A DNA stretch of 64,000 nucleotides. It comes from Impatiens glandulifera (Eukaryota; Streptophyta; Magnoliopsida; Ericales; Balsaminaceae). Location: NCBI RefSeq assembly GCF_907164915.1, contig NC_061869.1:42715771-42779770 (forward strand), given 5' to 3'. Made by a program: the position numbers and the translations under genes. Shown one piece after another: positions 34,160-44,989 of the stretch (the first letter of the stretch is position 1; the number at the start of each line of letters is the position of its first letter). The notes below the pieces were generated by a model, which made no database searches, was not told the DNA's origin, and saw only the letters and a program-made list of their open reading frames with translations.

Positions 34160-34895
34160 TTCTTTAGACGACTGTTGAGGAAAAGCGTCTGCTTACGCTT
34201 CTTCAGACCGGAGCGTCTGATGAAGAAGAAAGTCTGCTCGCGCAGTTCTTCAAACTAACCGTCTGTAGAGTCAGACGGCGTTCCTCGCGCACTTCTTCAG
34301 ACTACACGTCTGATGAAGTTAACGATGTTGCTCGCGCACTTCTTCAGACTACACTTATGATGAAGTCAAACGACATCTGATGAAGTCAGACGACGTCTGC
34401 TCGCGCACTATTCCAGACTACACGTCTGATGAAGTCAGACGACGTCTGCTCGTGCACTTCTTCAGACTATACGTTTGATGAAGTTAAACGACATGCTCGC
34501 ATACTTCTTCAGACTACACGTCTGATGAAGTTAGACGACGTCTGCTCGCGCACTTCTTTAAACTACACGTTGATTTAGTTAGACAACGTTTGCTCGCGCA
34601 CTTCTTTAGACTAGCACGTCTGATGAAGTAAACGATGGTCTGTTCGCGCACTTCTTCAGATTACACGTTTAATGAAGTTAGACGACGTCTGCTCGCGCAC
34701 TTCTTCAGACTACACGTCTGATGAAGTTAGACGACGTCTGCTCGCGCACTTCTTCAGACTAGTATGTCTAATGAAGTTGGACGACGTCTGCTCGCGTACT
34801 TCTTTAGACTAGTCTGATGAAATTAGACAACGTCTGCTCGCACACTTCTTCATACTAGCACGTCTAATGAAATTAAACGATGTTTTCTCGCGCGT
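34160..34895. repeat. Minisatellite, 49-bp unit, about 14 copies, inside the LTR
   Basis: The unit is anchored by GCTCGCGCACTTCTTCAGAC; in the cleanest part it recurs exactly 49 bp apart (34691 and 34740). Each unit contains inverted repeats: arms CTTCTTCAGAC and GTCTGATGAAG around TACAC (10 of 11 paired), and CAGACG/CGTCTG around one base in several units. It is far richer in CpG than its surroundings. Copies decay at both ends. Confidence 0.9.
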
Positions 34896-35092
34896 CTTGA
34901 GATGTACATGCGCATAAACAATTTACACAACTTAGTTTTGTTCAAACCACATCATTAAAACTATGTCGTATTGATTTAAACTTATTCATTTAAGTTTATT
35001 AAGACATTTTTATTTAATTAATTGTTTATCTTTTAATTAATTTTCCATTTTCTTTATTTAACTTAAACTAACAATTTTCCCCATTTTTGATG

Positions 35093-35614
35093 ATGTTAAA
35101 ACTAAGTTAAAATTGAGTTAAGATTCAAGAAGTTAAAACTTAACCCATATATTTATAAATATGAAAAACATAGAAAATACAAAGTTTAAGGTCTAAGGTC
35201 CCCCCCTTTATCGTCTTTGGTCTTCTTCAAAGTTGTTTACTTCGCCTTAAAGAATTTCTAGCCATCTTTTATTCTATCTCTACCGTCCTCCACGGCCTCC
35301 TTGATCTGGCTTTCTTCTGGAACGAGTTACCTCTTAAGTCTCGTCCCTCCTCGATTACTAACCTTCCCCCTTTTTTAACAGTTTTGAAGGGCGAGAATGA
35401 AACTTAGTAACTTCATCCTTCTTCAGCTTAGGAAGCGACGAGCGACTGCGTCGTATCTCCGATTCGCTGTAGCTTTCTGAATGTTCTTGATGGATTTGGA
35501 CATTTCCATTTTTACATTTCACCAATCTGGAGGGCGAGAATTTATATAGAAGACTTTGTCTCTGAGTGGAGGTGGAGATTATTATTAGGAAAAGTAGACT
35601 TCATTCTGATCATC
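35093..35614 (-). other. Interior of the second copia-type element, 3' untranslated or accessory region
   Basis: Read on the minus strand this resembles the region before the 3' LTR of the 13.9-kb element; near the gap it reads DDQNEVYFS, and the word GATCAGAATGAA also occurs at 63956 in the other relative. No intact ORF. Confidence 0.5.
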
Positions 35615-36114
35615 NNNNNNNNNNNNNNNNNNNNNNNNNNNNNNNNNNNNNNNNNNNNNNNNNNNNNNNNNNNNNNNNNNNNNNNNNNNNNNNNNNNNNN
35701 NNNNNNNNNNNNNNNNNNNNNNNNNNNNNNNNNNNNNNNNNNNNNNNNNNNNNNNNNNNNNNNNNNNNNNNNNNNNNNNNNNNNNNNNNNNNNNNNNNNN
35801 NNNNNNNNNNNNNNNNNNNNNNNNNNNNNNNNNNNNNNNNNNNNNNNNNNNNNNNNNNNNNNNNNNNNNNNNNNNNNNNNNNNNNNNNNNNNNNNNNNNN
35901 NNNNNNNNNNNNNNNNNNNNNNNNNNNNNNNNNNNNNNNNNNNNNNNNNNNNNNNNNNNNNNNNNNNNNNNNNNNNNNNNNNNNNNNNNNNNNNNNNNNN
36001 NNNNNNNNNNNNNNNNNNNNNNNNNNNNNNNNNNNNNNNNNNNNNNNNNNNNNNNNNNNNNNNNNNNNNNNNNNNNNNNNNNNNNNNNNNNNNNNNNNNN
36101 NNNNNNNNNNNNNN
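35615..36114. other. Assembly gap, 500 N
   Basis: Exactly 500 N, the usual placeholder for a gap of unknown size. Long open frames across it are artefacts of the Ns. Confidence 0.99.
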
Positions 36115-36480
36115 TTGCAATCCCTTTGTTCAATACCCGAACTCTAGTAAGTTGCAACATCTGTCGAGAGGAACCCGGATCGGACATGTAATCAGTCTTC
36201 TCCGCTGATGTAATAGTAGCTGCTCCTGCACTTATCGACCCCCATTTCTGTTTCAATCCACCAAACCAAATTCATTAGATCACTTCTTCCTTTATAGGGC
36301 ATAATATTTGTCAAATAAATCGTTATTCTGCATTCCCTGAATACGCCCTAATGCAGTTAATACGTTATTCTGGACTGCATTTAATTGTTTTAATATCATG
36401 GGGTCAGAGGTTAAGTTGGAATCTCGAGAAAGCCTTCCAGCATGGAACCCAAAATGTATGGAAGTGAGATATGTCCTAAA
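36115..36480 (-). other. Coding-like remnant after the gap, minus strand
   Basis: Two open segments on the minus strand: 36256-36115 (containing AGAATITSAEKTDYMSDPG) and about 36470-36309 (containing LKQLNAVQNNVLTALGRIQG, predicted helical). No family is recognised. Most likely the interior of the second copia-type element, but it could be unrelated. Confidence 0.35.
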
Positions 36481-36540
36481 ACATCTGTTTTAGAGTAAGT
36501 TTCTATCATTCGATTCATTCTGTAGCGCGAAATCCCTCAT

Positions 36541-36785
36541 CGAGGATTTTCAGTACTCTGTTCTACCAGCTAAGCTATCTCGACTATTCCCGATGAATCA
36601 TCCTAATTTTACCAAAGGATTTGGGCTATGTCAATTAAAAGGATGAGATAAAAGGGTATTAAAAAATTTTATCTAGACTTGGAGTTTTCTGTATCTTCAA
36701 AAAAAACTTTGTCAATTTCAATATGAATAATGATATGGACCGTGAATCTTTAGAAGAGAAATTCCTTGCTCAAAGATGTTCATTT
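36541..36785 (-). pseudogene. trnF-GAA: Plastid trnF-GAA 5' part and trnL-trnF spacer relic
   Basis: On the minus strand 36584-36541 reads as the first ~44 nt of trnF-GAA up to the anticodon arm (ACTGAAAATCCTCG) with several G-to-A and C-to-T changes; the tRNA is cut off there. The adjoining 36585-36785 matches the conserved trnL-trnF spacer (ATTAGGATGATTCATCGGGA). Confidence 0.85.
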
Positions 36786-36989
36786 TAATTAATTATTGAG
36801 ATTGAAGCAATAAATCTAATTTAATTCTAATCCGAGACATAAAAAAAGACAGGGATAATCCAAAATAAACTTGCTAAAAAGCCGATGTACAAATAAAGGA
36901 AATGACCTGTTTTGAGAGGAAATTGATATATCTACTTCTCTTTCTTCTTACGAAGAGAATTGTTCCATTATTACCAACAAAATGCAACA

Positions 36990-37107
36990 ATTCTTAACCC
37001 TTTCTCCAAGAGAATCCACCGAACAAGGGAGATCCATAGCCTATTCATAGCCAAACCAAAGTAGAGTTTTTTTTAATGCAGTAAAGTAAACATAGTGTCT
37101 ATTTTTT
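36990..37107. repeat. ~115-bp repeat within the organellar block, copy 1
   Basis: Starts TTCTTAACCCTTTCTCCAAG and recurs 1921 bp downstream with a few mismatches. Confidence 0.85.
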
Positions 37108-37503
37108 CTATTCTTGAATAATCCACATCACTTCTCCTTCTATTGTAATAAAAGATTCCCTTTTATGTGGAAAGGGCCCGTATCAAAAATTATGATTTTA
37201 TGTATGGACAATTACTCAATATCTTTTCATTTGCAACAAAATATTTTCTTTGTGCATAGGTAAAAAACATGCTTTTTGGGGAGAGGTACTATTTCACCAA
37301 TCAATTTTACATATGGATCCCTACATTCCATTTAGGGTTAGGAATAGATGGAAATAAATCAGACTTGTTTTTTTTTTATCAATCTCTCCTTATTTGGGAC
37401 CCTATTCACCTCTTTGGGCTTCTATTGAATTAAACCTTCATGAATCCATTTTTGCTCTTTCAATCCAGATAAAACTCCCTTGAAGTATTAACTAATAAAG
37501 TAG

Positions 37504-37617
<114 letters not shown>

Positions 37618-38324
37618 TAACGTGTATCCTCCCCTATTCCGGTCATAGAATAGATGAAATAAATCAAAAATAAAAGCATGCATTGGATGGATGCCCGTGC
37701 ATTGAGAAGGAAGGACGCTTTTAGAAGAAAAAGGCCATGGGGAGATACCGCCTGTGATCCATGGATCTCCGATCGGAAAACCGTATCCAAGCTCCGTGGA
37801 TAGTCTACGCTCTTTAGACTTTTCATACTTAGCAAAATACCAGGAAGGGCTCAGATAAACCAATTTTCTAATTACTCACTTGACTTTCTGGGATATTTTT
37901 CAAGTGTTCAACAAAACCCTTCTATGACATTGAGTCAAATACTAAAAATTCATTTTTAATATCATTAGATATTAAAAAGTTTGATACGAGACTTCCAATT
38001 GTTCCGCTGATTCGATCATTGTCTAAAGAGAATTTTTTGAATAAAAATGATAACAGATTACATAAGTGGTTAGAAGGAGTTCTAAAACACATATAGATAG
38101 AGTATACCAACGAATTGATCGATTTCCTCTATAAGGAAGAAAAGTTTGATTCAGAGGGAGAAAAGAGGAAAAAATTAGAACAGAAATATCTTTTGATTCA
38201 TCGATCCTCAAAAAAAGAAATCAGTAAAGCTCACTCTTTGAGTGAGAAATGAGAAATTCATGGAAAATTACTAATAATGAAAATTAATTTGAAAGAACTA
38301 AGTCGACCACTAGAACTCCTGGTC

Positions 38325-38447
38325 TTAGATATTATCACCAGTATTCGATACTAGATCATTCATAGCATTGCAATGCATTCCCTATTCATTGCGGGTTGGT
38401 TATTCGTCTACACGGGCTTAACTTATGATGTGTTTGGAGCCCTCGAC
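38325..38447 (+). pseudogene. psbE: psbE fragment (cytochrome b559 alpha)
   Basis: The frame reads LDIITSIRY, a stop, [20 protein letters not shown], then GLTYDVFGA, a clear match to the heme-binding membrane helix of PsbE with a nonsense change. Later sequence is too damaged to follow. Confidence 0.85.
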
Positions 38448-38907
38448 CATAAATGATTCTCTTAACCCGAAATGACCTGGACCAATAGGGAAATCTTAAT
38501 ACGTTCACGATAATTCAGATTCTTTGGCAAAGAGATGAATAAATCGATTAATCATTCCACTCCAATCGATTCAAGAGCAAGAGAAAATGTGCCCTTTAGG
38601 TATTTCAAGCTAGAGGTATTGTCTTGCTTACTCATACTAGAGTTATTTTCCGGTCATCGAGGGACTGATACGTGCTTTAGAATCTTATATTGACAGAACT
38701 CCTTTCTTAAAAAAGACCTCAGAATAAAATAACTTCTTATCAATTTTTGAAGAAATAAAAAGAATAAAATGATTCAATTTGGTGTGAAATTAAAATGAGT
38801 AGACTCAAATTGGTAGTATTCCACGCGATCTGATAATAGGGTAGAAAGAAACGTATTCGTAAAAATATTTGGAAAAGGAAAGGATATTGGACAGCATTAA
38901 AAGTGCA

Positions 38908-39028
38908 AAAATTCTTAACCCTTTCTCCAAGAGAATCCACCAAACAAGGGAGATCCATAGCCTAGTCATAGCCAAACCAATGTAGAGTATTTTTTAATGC
39001 AATAAAGTAACACATTGTCTATTTTTTT
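38908..39028. repeat. ~115-bp repeat within the organellar block, copy 2
   Basis: Second copy of the unit at 36990-37107, same orientation. Confidence 0.85.
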
Positions 39029-39307
39029 GATCTAAGAGGTATTTTATGGGTTTGCCTTGGTATGCAAAATCATATGCATATGATCTTCATTGTATATTTT
39101 CATTAATTAGATGGTTTCTTTGTGTATTCTTATATGAAAATTTTGTAAATGTGTCTTTGAGTATTATATGCTACGAGTAGATTTGTACATGAGAAGGAGA
39201 CTATAGGCCTGTATAGACACCTCAATAAACTCATGTAGACACTCCCGAGGACAATCTCTCAAATACACATGTTGATTTTGACCCCTTTTTCTTTTCTTTG
39301 TTGATTC

Positions 39308-39402
39308 CTCTAATTCTCTTCCAATTGGTTGGACTGTAGGTGCGATGATTTACTTCACGGGAGAGGTCCCTAGTTCAAGTCCAGGATGGCCCAGCTGCGC
39401 CA
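39308..39402 (+). pseudogene. trnI-GAU: Plastid trnI-GAU intron end and 3' exon relic
   Basis: CCAATTGGTTGGACTGTAGG and GATGATTTACTTCACGGG are the intron end; 39358-39392 is the 3' half of the tRNA (TTCAAGTCCAGGATGGCCCA) with point changes. The 5' exon is absent. Confidence 0.8.
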
Positions 39403-39465
39403 TATAAAATTGAGAAATGTGATAAAAGAATCAATTACAAAAAATTCTCCAATTCCAATTAAGAA

Positions 39466-39640
39466 TTTGGTGGGCCCTTTAGGAACAGCTTTGAAAATTG
39501 TAAATTTTGATTCATTTGACTATTTTATAACTTATAATAAAATCCTAGTAACTAACTATTTGTTCCGTAGTAAGAGGAGTAGTTATGAACCCTAAAGACC
39601 ATCCCTATGGGGGTGAGGATGCTCCAAAATCTTTTCGATT
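39466..39640 (+). pseudogene. rpl2: rpl2 fragment (ribosomal protein L2)
   Basis: 39570-39625 reads [15 protein letters not shown], the signature end of L2; 39466-39495 reads GPLGTAL, also found in L2, but the sequence between them is missing or scrambled. Confidence 0.65.
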
Positions 39641-39955
39641 GCTTATTTCAGTTCTAGGGTTAACTCATAACTTCTCAAAATAGATATAAGTAAATAAAAT
39701 GGGAGTTAGAATCCTCTCTTATATTTTTTATTTTCCATTATTCCTTAAGTTCCTTAGGTTTGATCATGTAGAATCTGACTCATTTTTTCATTGAGCGAAA
39801 GGTACGAAATAAATCATATTTATTTTTCGATCAAAAGTACTATATGAAATCTTCGGTTTTTCCTCTTTCTCTATCCCGTAGGTACATCGTTTGAATCAAT
39901 AAAGAACCCTTTCTTCTGTATAAATCGATATTATTACATTCTAATTCCTTCTCGA

Positions 39956-40023
39956 AAATTGGTAGACACGCTACTCTTAGGAAGTAGTGCTGGAGCATCT
40001 CGGTTCGAATCCAAGTAGCGGCA
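39956..40023 (+). pseudogene. trnL-UAG: Plastid trnL-UAG, 5' end missing
   Basis: Matches the last ~68 nt of trnL-UAG: ATTGGTAGACACGCTACTC, the UAG anticodon (CTCTTAGGAAG), variable arm, and AGTAGCGGCA. The first ~12 nt of the acceptor and D arm are replaced, so it cannot fold a full acceptor stem. Confidence 0.85.
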
Positions 40024-40276
40024 TGCTTTCTTCTAAAGGGAAAAAACGGCACTTGACCTCTATTAAACAACACCATGAACCCATACCATTCCCTCGGGAC
40101 ATTTTTAACTTCGCATATGGAGAAAAATGATGGTAGTCAGCTAGCGATACAAGCACGCCGTCAAGCAATGTAGCCAAAAAAAGTCATCCTCTTAACTCTT
40201 TGACTTTTTTTGAGATTCGGATCTCATTGTGATATCCTTTTTTATTTATACTAAAACACTTGAGATACTCCTTAGA

Positions 40277-40415
40277 GGAGCCCCGGTGTCAATCACTTAT
40301 ATTCCTCTTGTTAGACCATTTGTAGCACATATAGCTACAACTCTAACTCGATTATTTCCTAATAATTGTTGTACCTCATAAGTCACATTAATTGGTTGAC
40401 CGATAGTATCTCGGC
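40277..40415 (-). pseudogene. atpB: atpB fragment (ATP synthase CF1 beta)
   Basis: On the minus strand the frame reads [38 protein letters not shown], then I, a stop and VIDTGA, matching an N-terminal part of the beta subunit with C-to-T-type changes and one nonsense codon. Confidence 0.85.
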
Positions 40416-42258
40416 CTTCCTCGTGTGTCAAATGTGATGTTGTACCTGGACGTTCAGACCTCCATTTCGGTACAACGAGAAGGAGTTTACTATGGTCAGT
40501 GTAGGGAAGAGAAAATGACTTGGTTTAGCCCTAGATCTAGGACTGTTATAAGTGTTATGGGATAAACCATACCAAACAACTAGGGCATGGCATTCTGTTC
40601 AACCAACATATATAGGGATAAGATTTATTGGTGAGTACTAGTTTGGGAGGATAGGGGCATTAGTTCTGTATAGATGAATTTATAAAAAGAATTCAATTTG
40701 ATAAACCGAAAACTTAACATAGCTATTAGAAGAAACACTTTTCTTTGACTTGACCTGATCTTAAAGTGGATAAGAAAGCCAGGTTAATGAATCAAGCAAG
40801 TCGAAGGAATTCATCTCAGAGATAAAGTCAAAAACACGACTAATAAAAAGAGTAAGAAAGAGTACTCAAGGGAACCCCTTTCAAAAAATCCTAAGATCCT
40901 CTCCAACAGAGCCACTTGACCAGAGAGATGGACATGTTTCCACAACCTAAATTAAATCAATGCATTAATTTGACGGAAAAACCTCTTTTTGTTTGGCCCA
41001 TGAGGATACTTAAATTCTACTTGCTCTTGTTGCATGCTCCTCCGTCTTCCGCTTGTCACAAAAGATTATGCCTTTCAGAATGAAAGACTGAGAGATCAAA
41101 CTCCAATGCTAGGAATCAAGTGTTTCCGATAAAAAAAAAGTCCCCTTACCAAGAGCACAGTGATGAGAAGGTATATGATCCAGCAAGACGAGAGGTACGA
41201 AGTCATGGAATGATAGAACAGAATGTCCGACAACTACTTGTAGCCTATTCGTGAACACGCGAAATAGGGGATTTCCTAAGACCTTTTTTCTTTTACGGGA
41301 TCTAATTTGACACACTTGAATGAAATACCGGGATTTGTGTCCATTTTCTTCTTGTCCAAAAGAAAGACATCATCAAAGGGAATTGGGTCTGACTTGGTCT
41401 TGAAAGAGTAATAAAGAAAGGCAGTCCACTTCTTTCACATAAATGTTGTACGAAATAGGGATATTCCGAGAAAGGTAGGCACCTGTGAATTTTTTAAACG
41501 GAATATTCCTAACAGCGAAAAGCGCTTATTCGATAAATGTGGGGTTTATTTCAACTCCTTGCCTTCAAGTAATTGGCAGAAGCAGCTATCAGTCCCTCCT
41601 CAAAATCTGTCACCTTAGAGCTGATCTACGGGCATTCAAAGAAGGGAATCTAACGGCTATTGGACGATCTAATGCGCGTGAGATATCTTAGCTATTGATC
41701 TGACCTTTCCTTTGATGATCTGTTGATGCCCATTCAATCTCCAGAACCTATTCATTGAAAAAACTAGTAGCCTCACATGAATCATCAAATTGGGCATTAG
41801 CTAATGATATAGTTGAAAAAGGTGCTTAGCGCTCTTTGCAAGAAGAATGAATAAAAAAGGCTACTGCTCTTAAGAAATAGGTTGTAGCTATTGAATCCGG
41901 TCTTTCGAAATCAAATGCCTAGTTGGAGTAAGAAATGAACATAGGTTAATCCATAGTAGAAGGTAGAAGATATCCACGAGCATAGGCTGTTATGAATATT
42001 CCTCTTAAGGTCAATCATTTACCTATTTCTTACTACATGGGTTAATTCCTATCTTTAATAGATATAAAAGACGTTTTTATGTTCAAGTTCGATCTCTGTA
42101 GTCAAGTCTAAGACAGTTGATTCGTAATAATAATATTTTTTTAATAAAGGCATGCTTCGCGAGAGAGCTTATTTTGTGTTCGAGATCCAATTGATGGAGA
42201 CACTTGTCCTTCCATTCCCTTCCCAACAAACGGAAGCTTTCCACGCCCCTTTACTAGT

Positions 42259-42813
42259 TGTCACGACGCAATCTTCCTGAACCAAGAAGAGGAGGCTTAA
42301 GGATAATGTCACGGCCCAATCTTCCTGGCCCAAGAAGAGGAGGAGACTTAAGCCCGCTTAAGCTCAACCCAAGGAATATTTTAGCTGAAAGGCAGGTGTT
42401 TGATTAGCGCATCACTAATTGACAGTTAAAAGGCATGTCCTTAATTGGTGCATCACTAATTGATAGTTGAAATGAATGTCTTTAATTAGTGCATCACTAA
42501 TTCGCAATTAGAAGAAATCCCTAAATTAGTGCATCACTAATTGACACTAATAAGGAATGCCCTAAATTAGTGTGTCATTAATGTAATAGCTAGAATTAGT
42601 CCGATAAATACATGTGAGGTATCACATTATAAATCACCAAGTATTCAAGTGATATAATATTATTCTTTTTAAGAGTTTACTCTCTCTAGAATTCTTGTGT
42701 CAATTCTATTAAAAGTCGAGTGTTGCATCGAGTAAGGCTGACTAGTTACTCGTCTTGCGAAAATCATAACTAGTACCGCACAGATCGTTAGTGAAAAGAC
42801 TGAGCCCGTGAAA
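42259..42813 (+). repeat. 5' LTR of the nested gypsy element
   Basis: Starts TGTCACG and carries a ~46-bp tandem repeat at its start (TGTCACG...CTTAAGGATA, then again from about 42308). Its U3 has several ~40-bp repeats built on ATTAGTG-CAT-CACTAAT. The 3' end was set by alignment to the 3' LTR and the following primer site. Confidence 0.85.
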
Positions 42814-43980
42814 ATTGGTATCAAAAATGAAATGAAGAAGAGAGCAGATGAAAGTTCAAAGGTCGTAGACGAAGTAAAGAATCTTCCCCACGGGACCGAA
42901 GAAGATGGTAGGAACTCTCGCAAAGTTCAGGCGGGAGGATCCAAAACTACCAAAGAAATAGAGAGATTAAGAGACGTTATCGTTGACATTATCGCCAGGT
43001 TGGAGAAGGTAGAACTCACCGTGGCGTACGTACAAGATAATTTCGGGGACCTAGAGGAACGTATTGTCGAGCTTTAGAAGGGGAGAGACGAGCTCCGAGA
43101 AGGAATGCAAGGTGCCCTGAACGAAGGCTTGTTCAAATGTCAAGAGCAAACTCAGATCGTGGAGTAGACCCTCCTTGGTGAAATCAATACCTTGACCGAG
43201 AAACTCGAGGTAATGTCATCTAAATTACAATCCACCGAAGAGAATGTGGCATTACTCAAGAAGGCAGTTGCGCAAGAGTGCGGACGTACACCTGTAGGAG
43301 TCCATAATCCGATAAGGATAGACGTTCCAAGGCCTAAAGTATATTTAGGTGAGAGGAATGCGGAGGAGATAGATACTATCACGACATACCTGGAAGACAC
43401 CGCAATGTTGTGGTAGAGGAGAAGAAGTAGTGACATAGAAAGATATCTATGTTCTATCAATACCTGGGGTGAATTCAAGGAGGAACTTTAGAGACAGTTC
43501 TATCCTGAAAACGCCATTTGAGAAGCAAGGGCCAAGTTGCGACGACTCTCACATAGAGGGAGTATCAAGGAGTACGTCAAGGAGTTCATCGCTACTCTTT
43601 TTGAAATCCCTAACTATTCAGATGACGAAGCCTTGTTCGCCTTCACTGATGGTCTACAAATGTGGGCGAAGCTGGAGTTGGAACAGCGTAGTGTCCAAGA
43701 TCTAAACACCGCTATTGTCGTGGCTAAATCACTTGTCGAAATGAGAAGGCAAGAGAAACCAAAGTCGAACTTTGAGAGGAATGACAAAGGGGGAAATGGT
43801 GGAAAGCATATCTACAACAATGAAGACCCTGTTAAGTCTACCAAACCCAATGGTAGAGAAGATCGGGATGAGAAATGTGGAGAGAAACCCCGACTATTAG
43901 CATTGATGGAGGAGCAAGAACGCCTTCAAGATGAAGCTCAATTGGGGTCGTTAAACCTAATTAGTATCGTTACAGCAAAG
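42808..43980 (+). pseudogene. Gypsy Gag, several nonsense codons
   Basis: One main frame shows a charged coiled-coil N-terminus, then RIDVPRPKVYLGERNAEEID and GSIKEYVKEFIATLFEIPNY, a typical Ty3/gypsy Gag core. In-frame stops (for example near 43076, 43166 and 43414) and a shift break it. No zinc knuckle is evident. Confidence 0.75.
42816..42823 (+). promoter_or_regulatory. Primer-binding site of the nested gypsy element
   Basis: TGGTATCA follows the LTR end within three bases, an initiator-tRNA-Met-type site that has decayed after eight bases. Confidence 0.65.
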
Positions 43981-43981
43981 T

Positions 43982-44640
43982 TTGATGAGCCAAAGTTTGG
44001 GAAAAAGACGACTATTTGTGGAAACTAAAGTAAAAAACCACATGGTTAAAGCTTTGTTGGATACGGGAGCCAACAACAATTTTCTAGAGGTAAAGGAGGC
44101 GGGAAGACTAGGGATCAGGTACACTAAGGAGCAAGGGTGTCTTAAAGTAGTCAACTCGGCACCAAGTGCAACTTATGGAGTTTCTCGTAATGTAAAGATC
44201 AAATTGGGGGAGTGGACGGGCCTTATGGATTTCTTCATTATTGGCATGGACGGCTACAAAATGGTTCTCGGCGTAGAGTTCCTAGACAAGATAAATGCAT
44301 TCCTACTCCCTTCTGCCAATACGATTTACATTCTAGAGCAAGGCAATACTTGTACAATACTTTTAACAAGAGAAGGCAAAAGAGAAACTAGGAACCTGTC
44401 TTCCATGCAACTCTCAAAAGGTGCGGAGAAGACCCACCCATCATCTTTTGTCACCGTGAAAGAAGATGAGAAAATTGCGTCCAAAGAGAAGATACCTCCA
44501 GAAGTTACAACTATCCTAGAGAAAAGTCATGATGTAATGCCCGCTGTATTATCAAAGAAACCCTACCAAAGAGAGAGGTGGATCACAGAGAAGAGTTAGA
44601 CAAATGTACTAAACCATCGGCATCGATTCTTTATCGCATT
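43982..44640 (+). pseudogene. Gypsy protease and truncated start of RT
   Basis: Contains the aspartic protease site VKALLDTGANNNFL and the region DGYKMVLGVEFLDKINAFLLP, followed by a linker and the beginning of RT (REVDHREELD in a shifted frame near 44578). The RT then stops abruptly. Confidence 0.8.
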
Positions 44641-44649
44641 AAACCTCCC

Positions 44650-44970
44650 AAATTGAAGGAATCGAATAGGAAATCGGAGGAGTTGCTCTTCAAGAAAGAG
44701 AAGTGCGAAATAGCCAAGACCGCCAAAAGAATGAAGAAATGGGAGGACAAGAAGAGAAGACACTTGGAGTTCGGAGGAAATCGAGTGATAGTAAAACTTC
44801 TCGTCCATCAAGGGAGACGATTTTCCAAAGTTCACAAGGGGCTTGTGAGGCAATACGAAGGCCCTTTCTTAGAGAAGAAACGGGTTGGAAAGCTAGCATG
44901 TCGCTTAAAACTTTTATCATATGTGGAGACATCATCTAGGCCTACAAGGAGGACGCGACGAGGACGTCGC
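44650..44970 (+). pseudogene. Integrase C-terminal tail after an internal deletion
   Basis: Reads MKKWEDKKRRHLEFGGNRVI followed by VHKGLVRQYEGPFLEKKRVG, the C-terminal end of a gypsy integrase. It directly follows the first residues of RT, so everything from RT palm to integrase core is deleted, with the junction near 44690. Confidence 0.75.
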
Positions 44971-44974
44971 CAAA

Positions 44975-44989
44975 TTGAGTGGGGGAGAA
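44975..44989 (+). promoter_or_regulatory. Polypurine tract of the nested gypsy element
   Basis: TTGAGTGGGGGAGAA immediately precedes the 3' LTR. Confidence 0.8.

Larger units (their letters stand above)
33332..35073 (-). repeat. LTR (3' LTR in minus orientation) of the second copia-type element
   Basis: 1742 bp. On the minus strand it begins TGTTAGTTTAAG right after the polypurine tract and ends ACCCGATCCTAACA. A TATA box lies at 33871-33880 and a tandem minisatellite fills the U3 part upstream of it. Flanked on the left by ATATA. Confidence 0.8.
33332..36480 (-). mobile_element. Second copia-type element, minus strand: LTR and part of interior, into the gap
   Basis: An LTR at 33332-35073 (minus orientation) is preceded by a polypurine tract (35074-35092, CCCCATTTTTGATG on the plus strand) and interior sequence up to the N run. 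LTR features match the 13.9-kb element: ends TGTTAG...CCTAACA, a TATA box, and the words GTAGGAGTTTTATC and GAACATCCATAAA. After the gap, 36309-36470 still reads as minus-strand coding-like sequence, so the element probably spans the gap. The second LTR is not seen. The right limit is approximate. Confidence 0.75.

Noticed and set aside
34160..34895. Regular repeat array that could suggest a CRISPR
   Set aside because: Units are directly adjacent with no unique spacers, lie in an LTR, and the DNA is plant nuclear.
35542..36256. Long ORFs across the N run
   Set aside because: They consist almost entirely of undefined residues and exist only because N cannot encode stops.
37922..38250. Lys-rich plus-strand frame ([20 protein letters not shown]) as an organellar gene fragment
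   Set aside because: It reads like organellar coding sequence but I could not match it to a specific gene, so it is not annotated.
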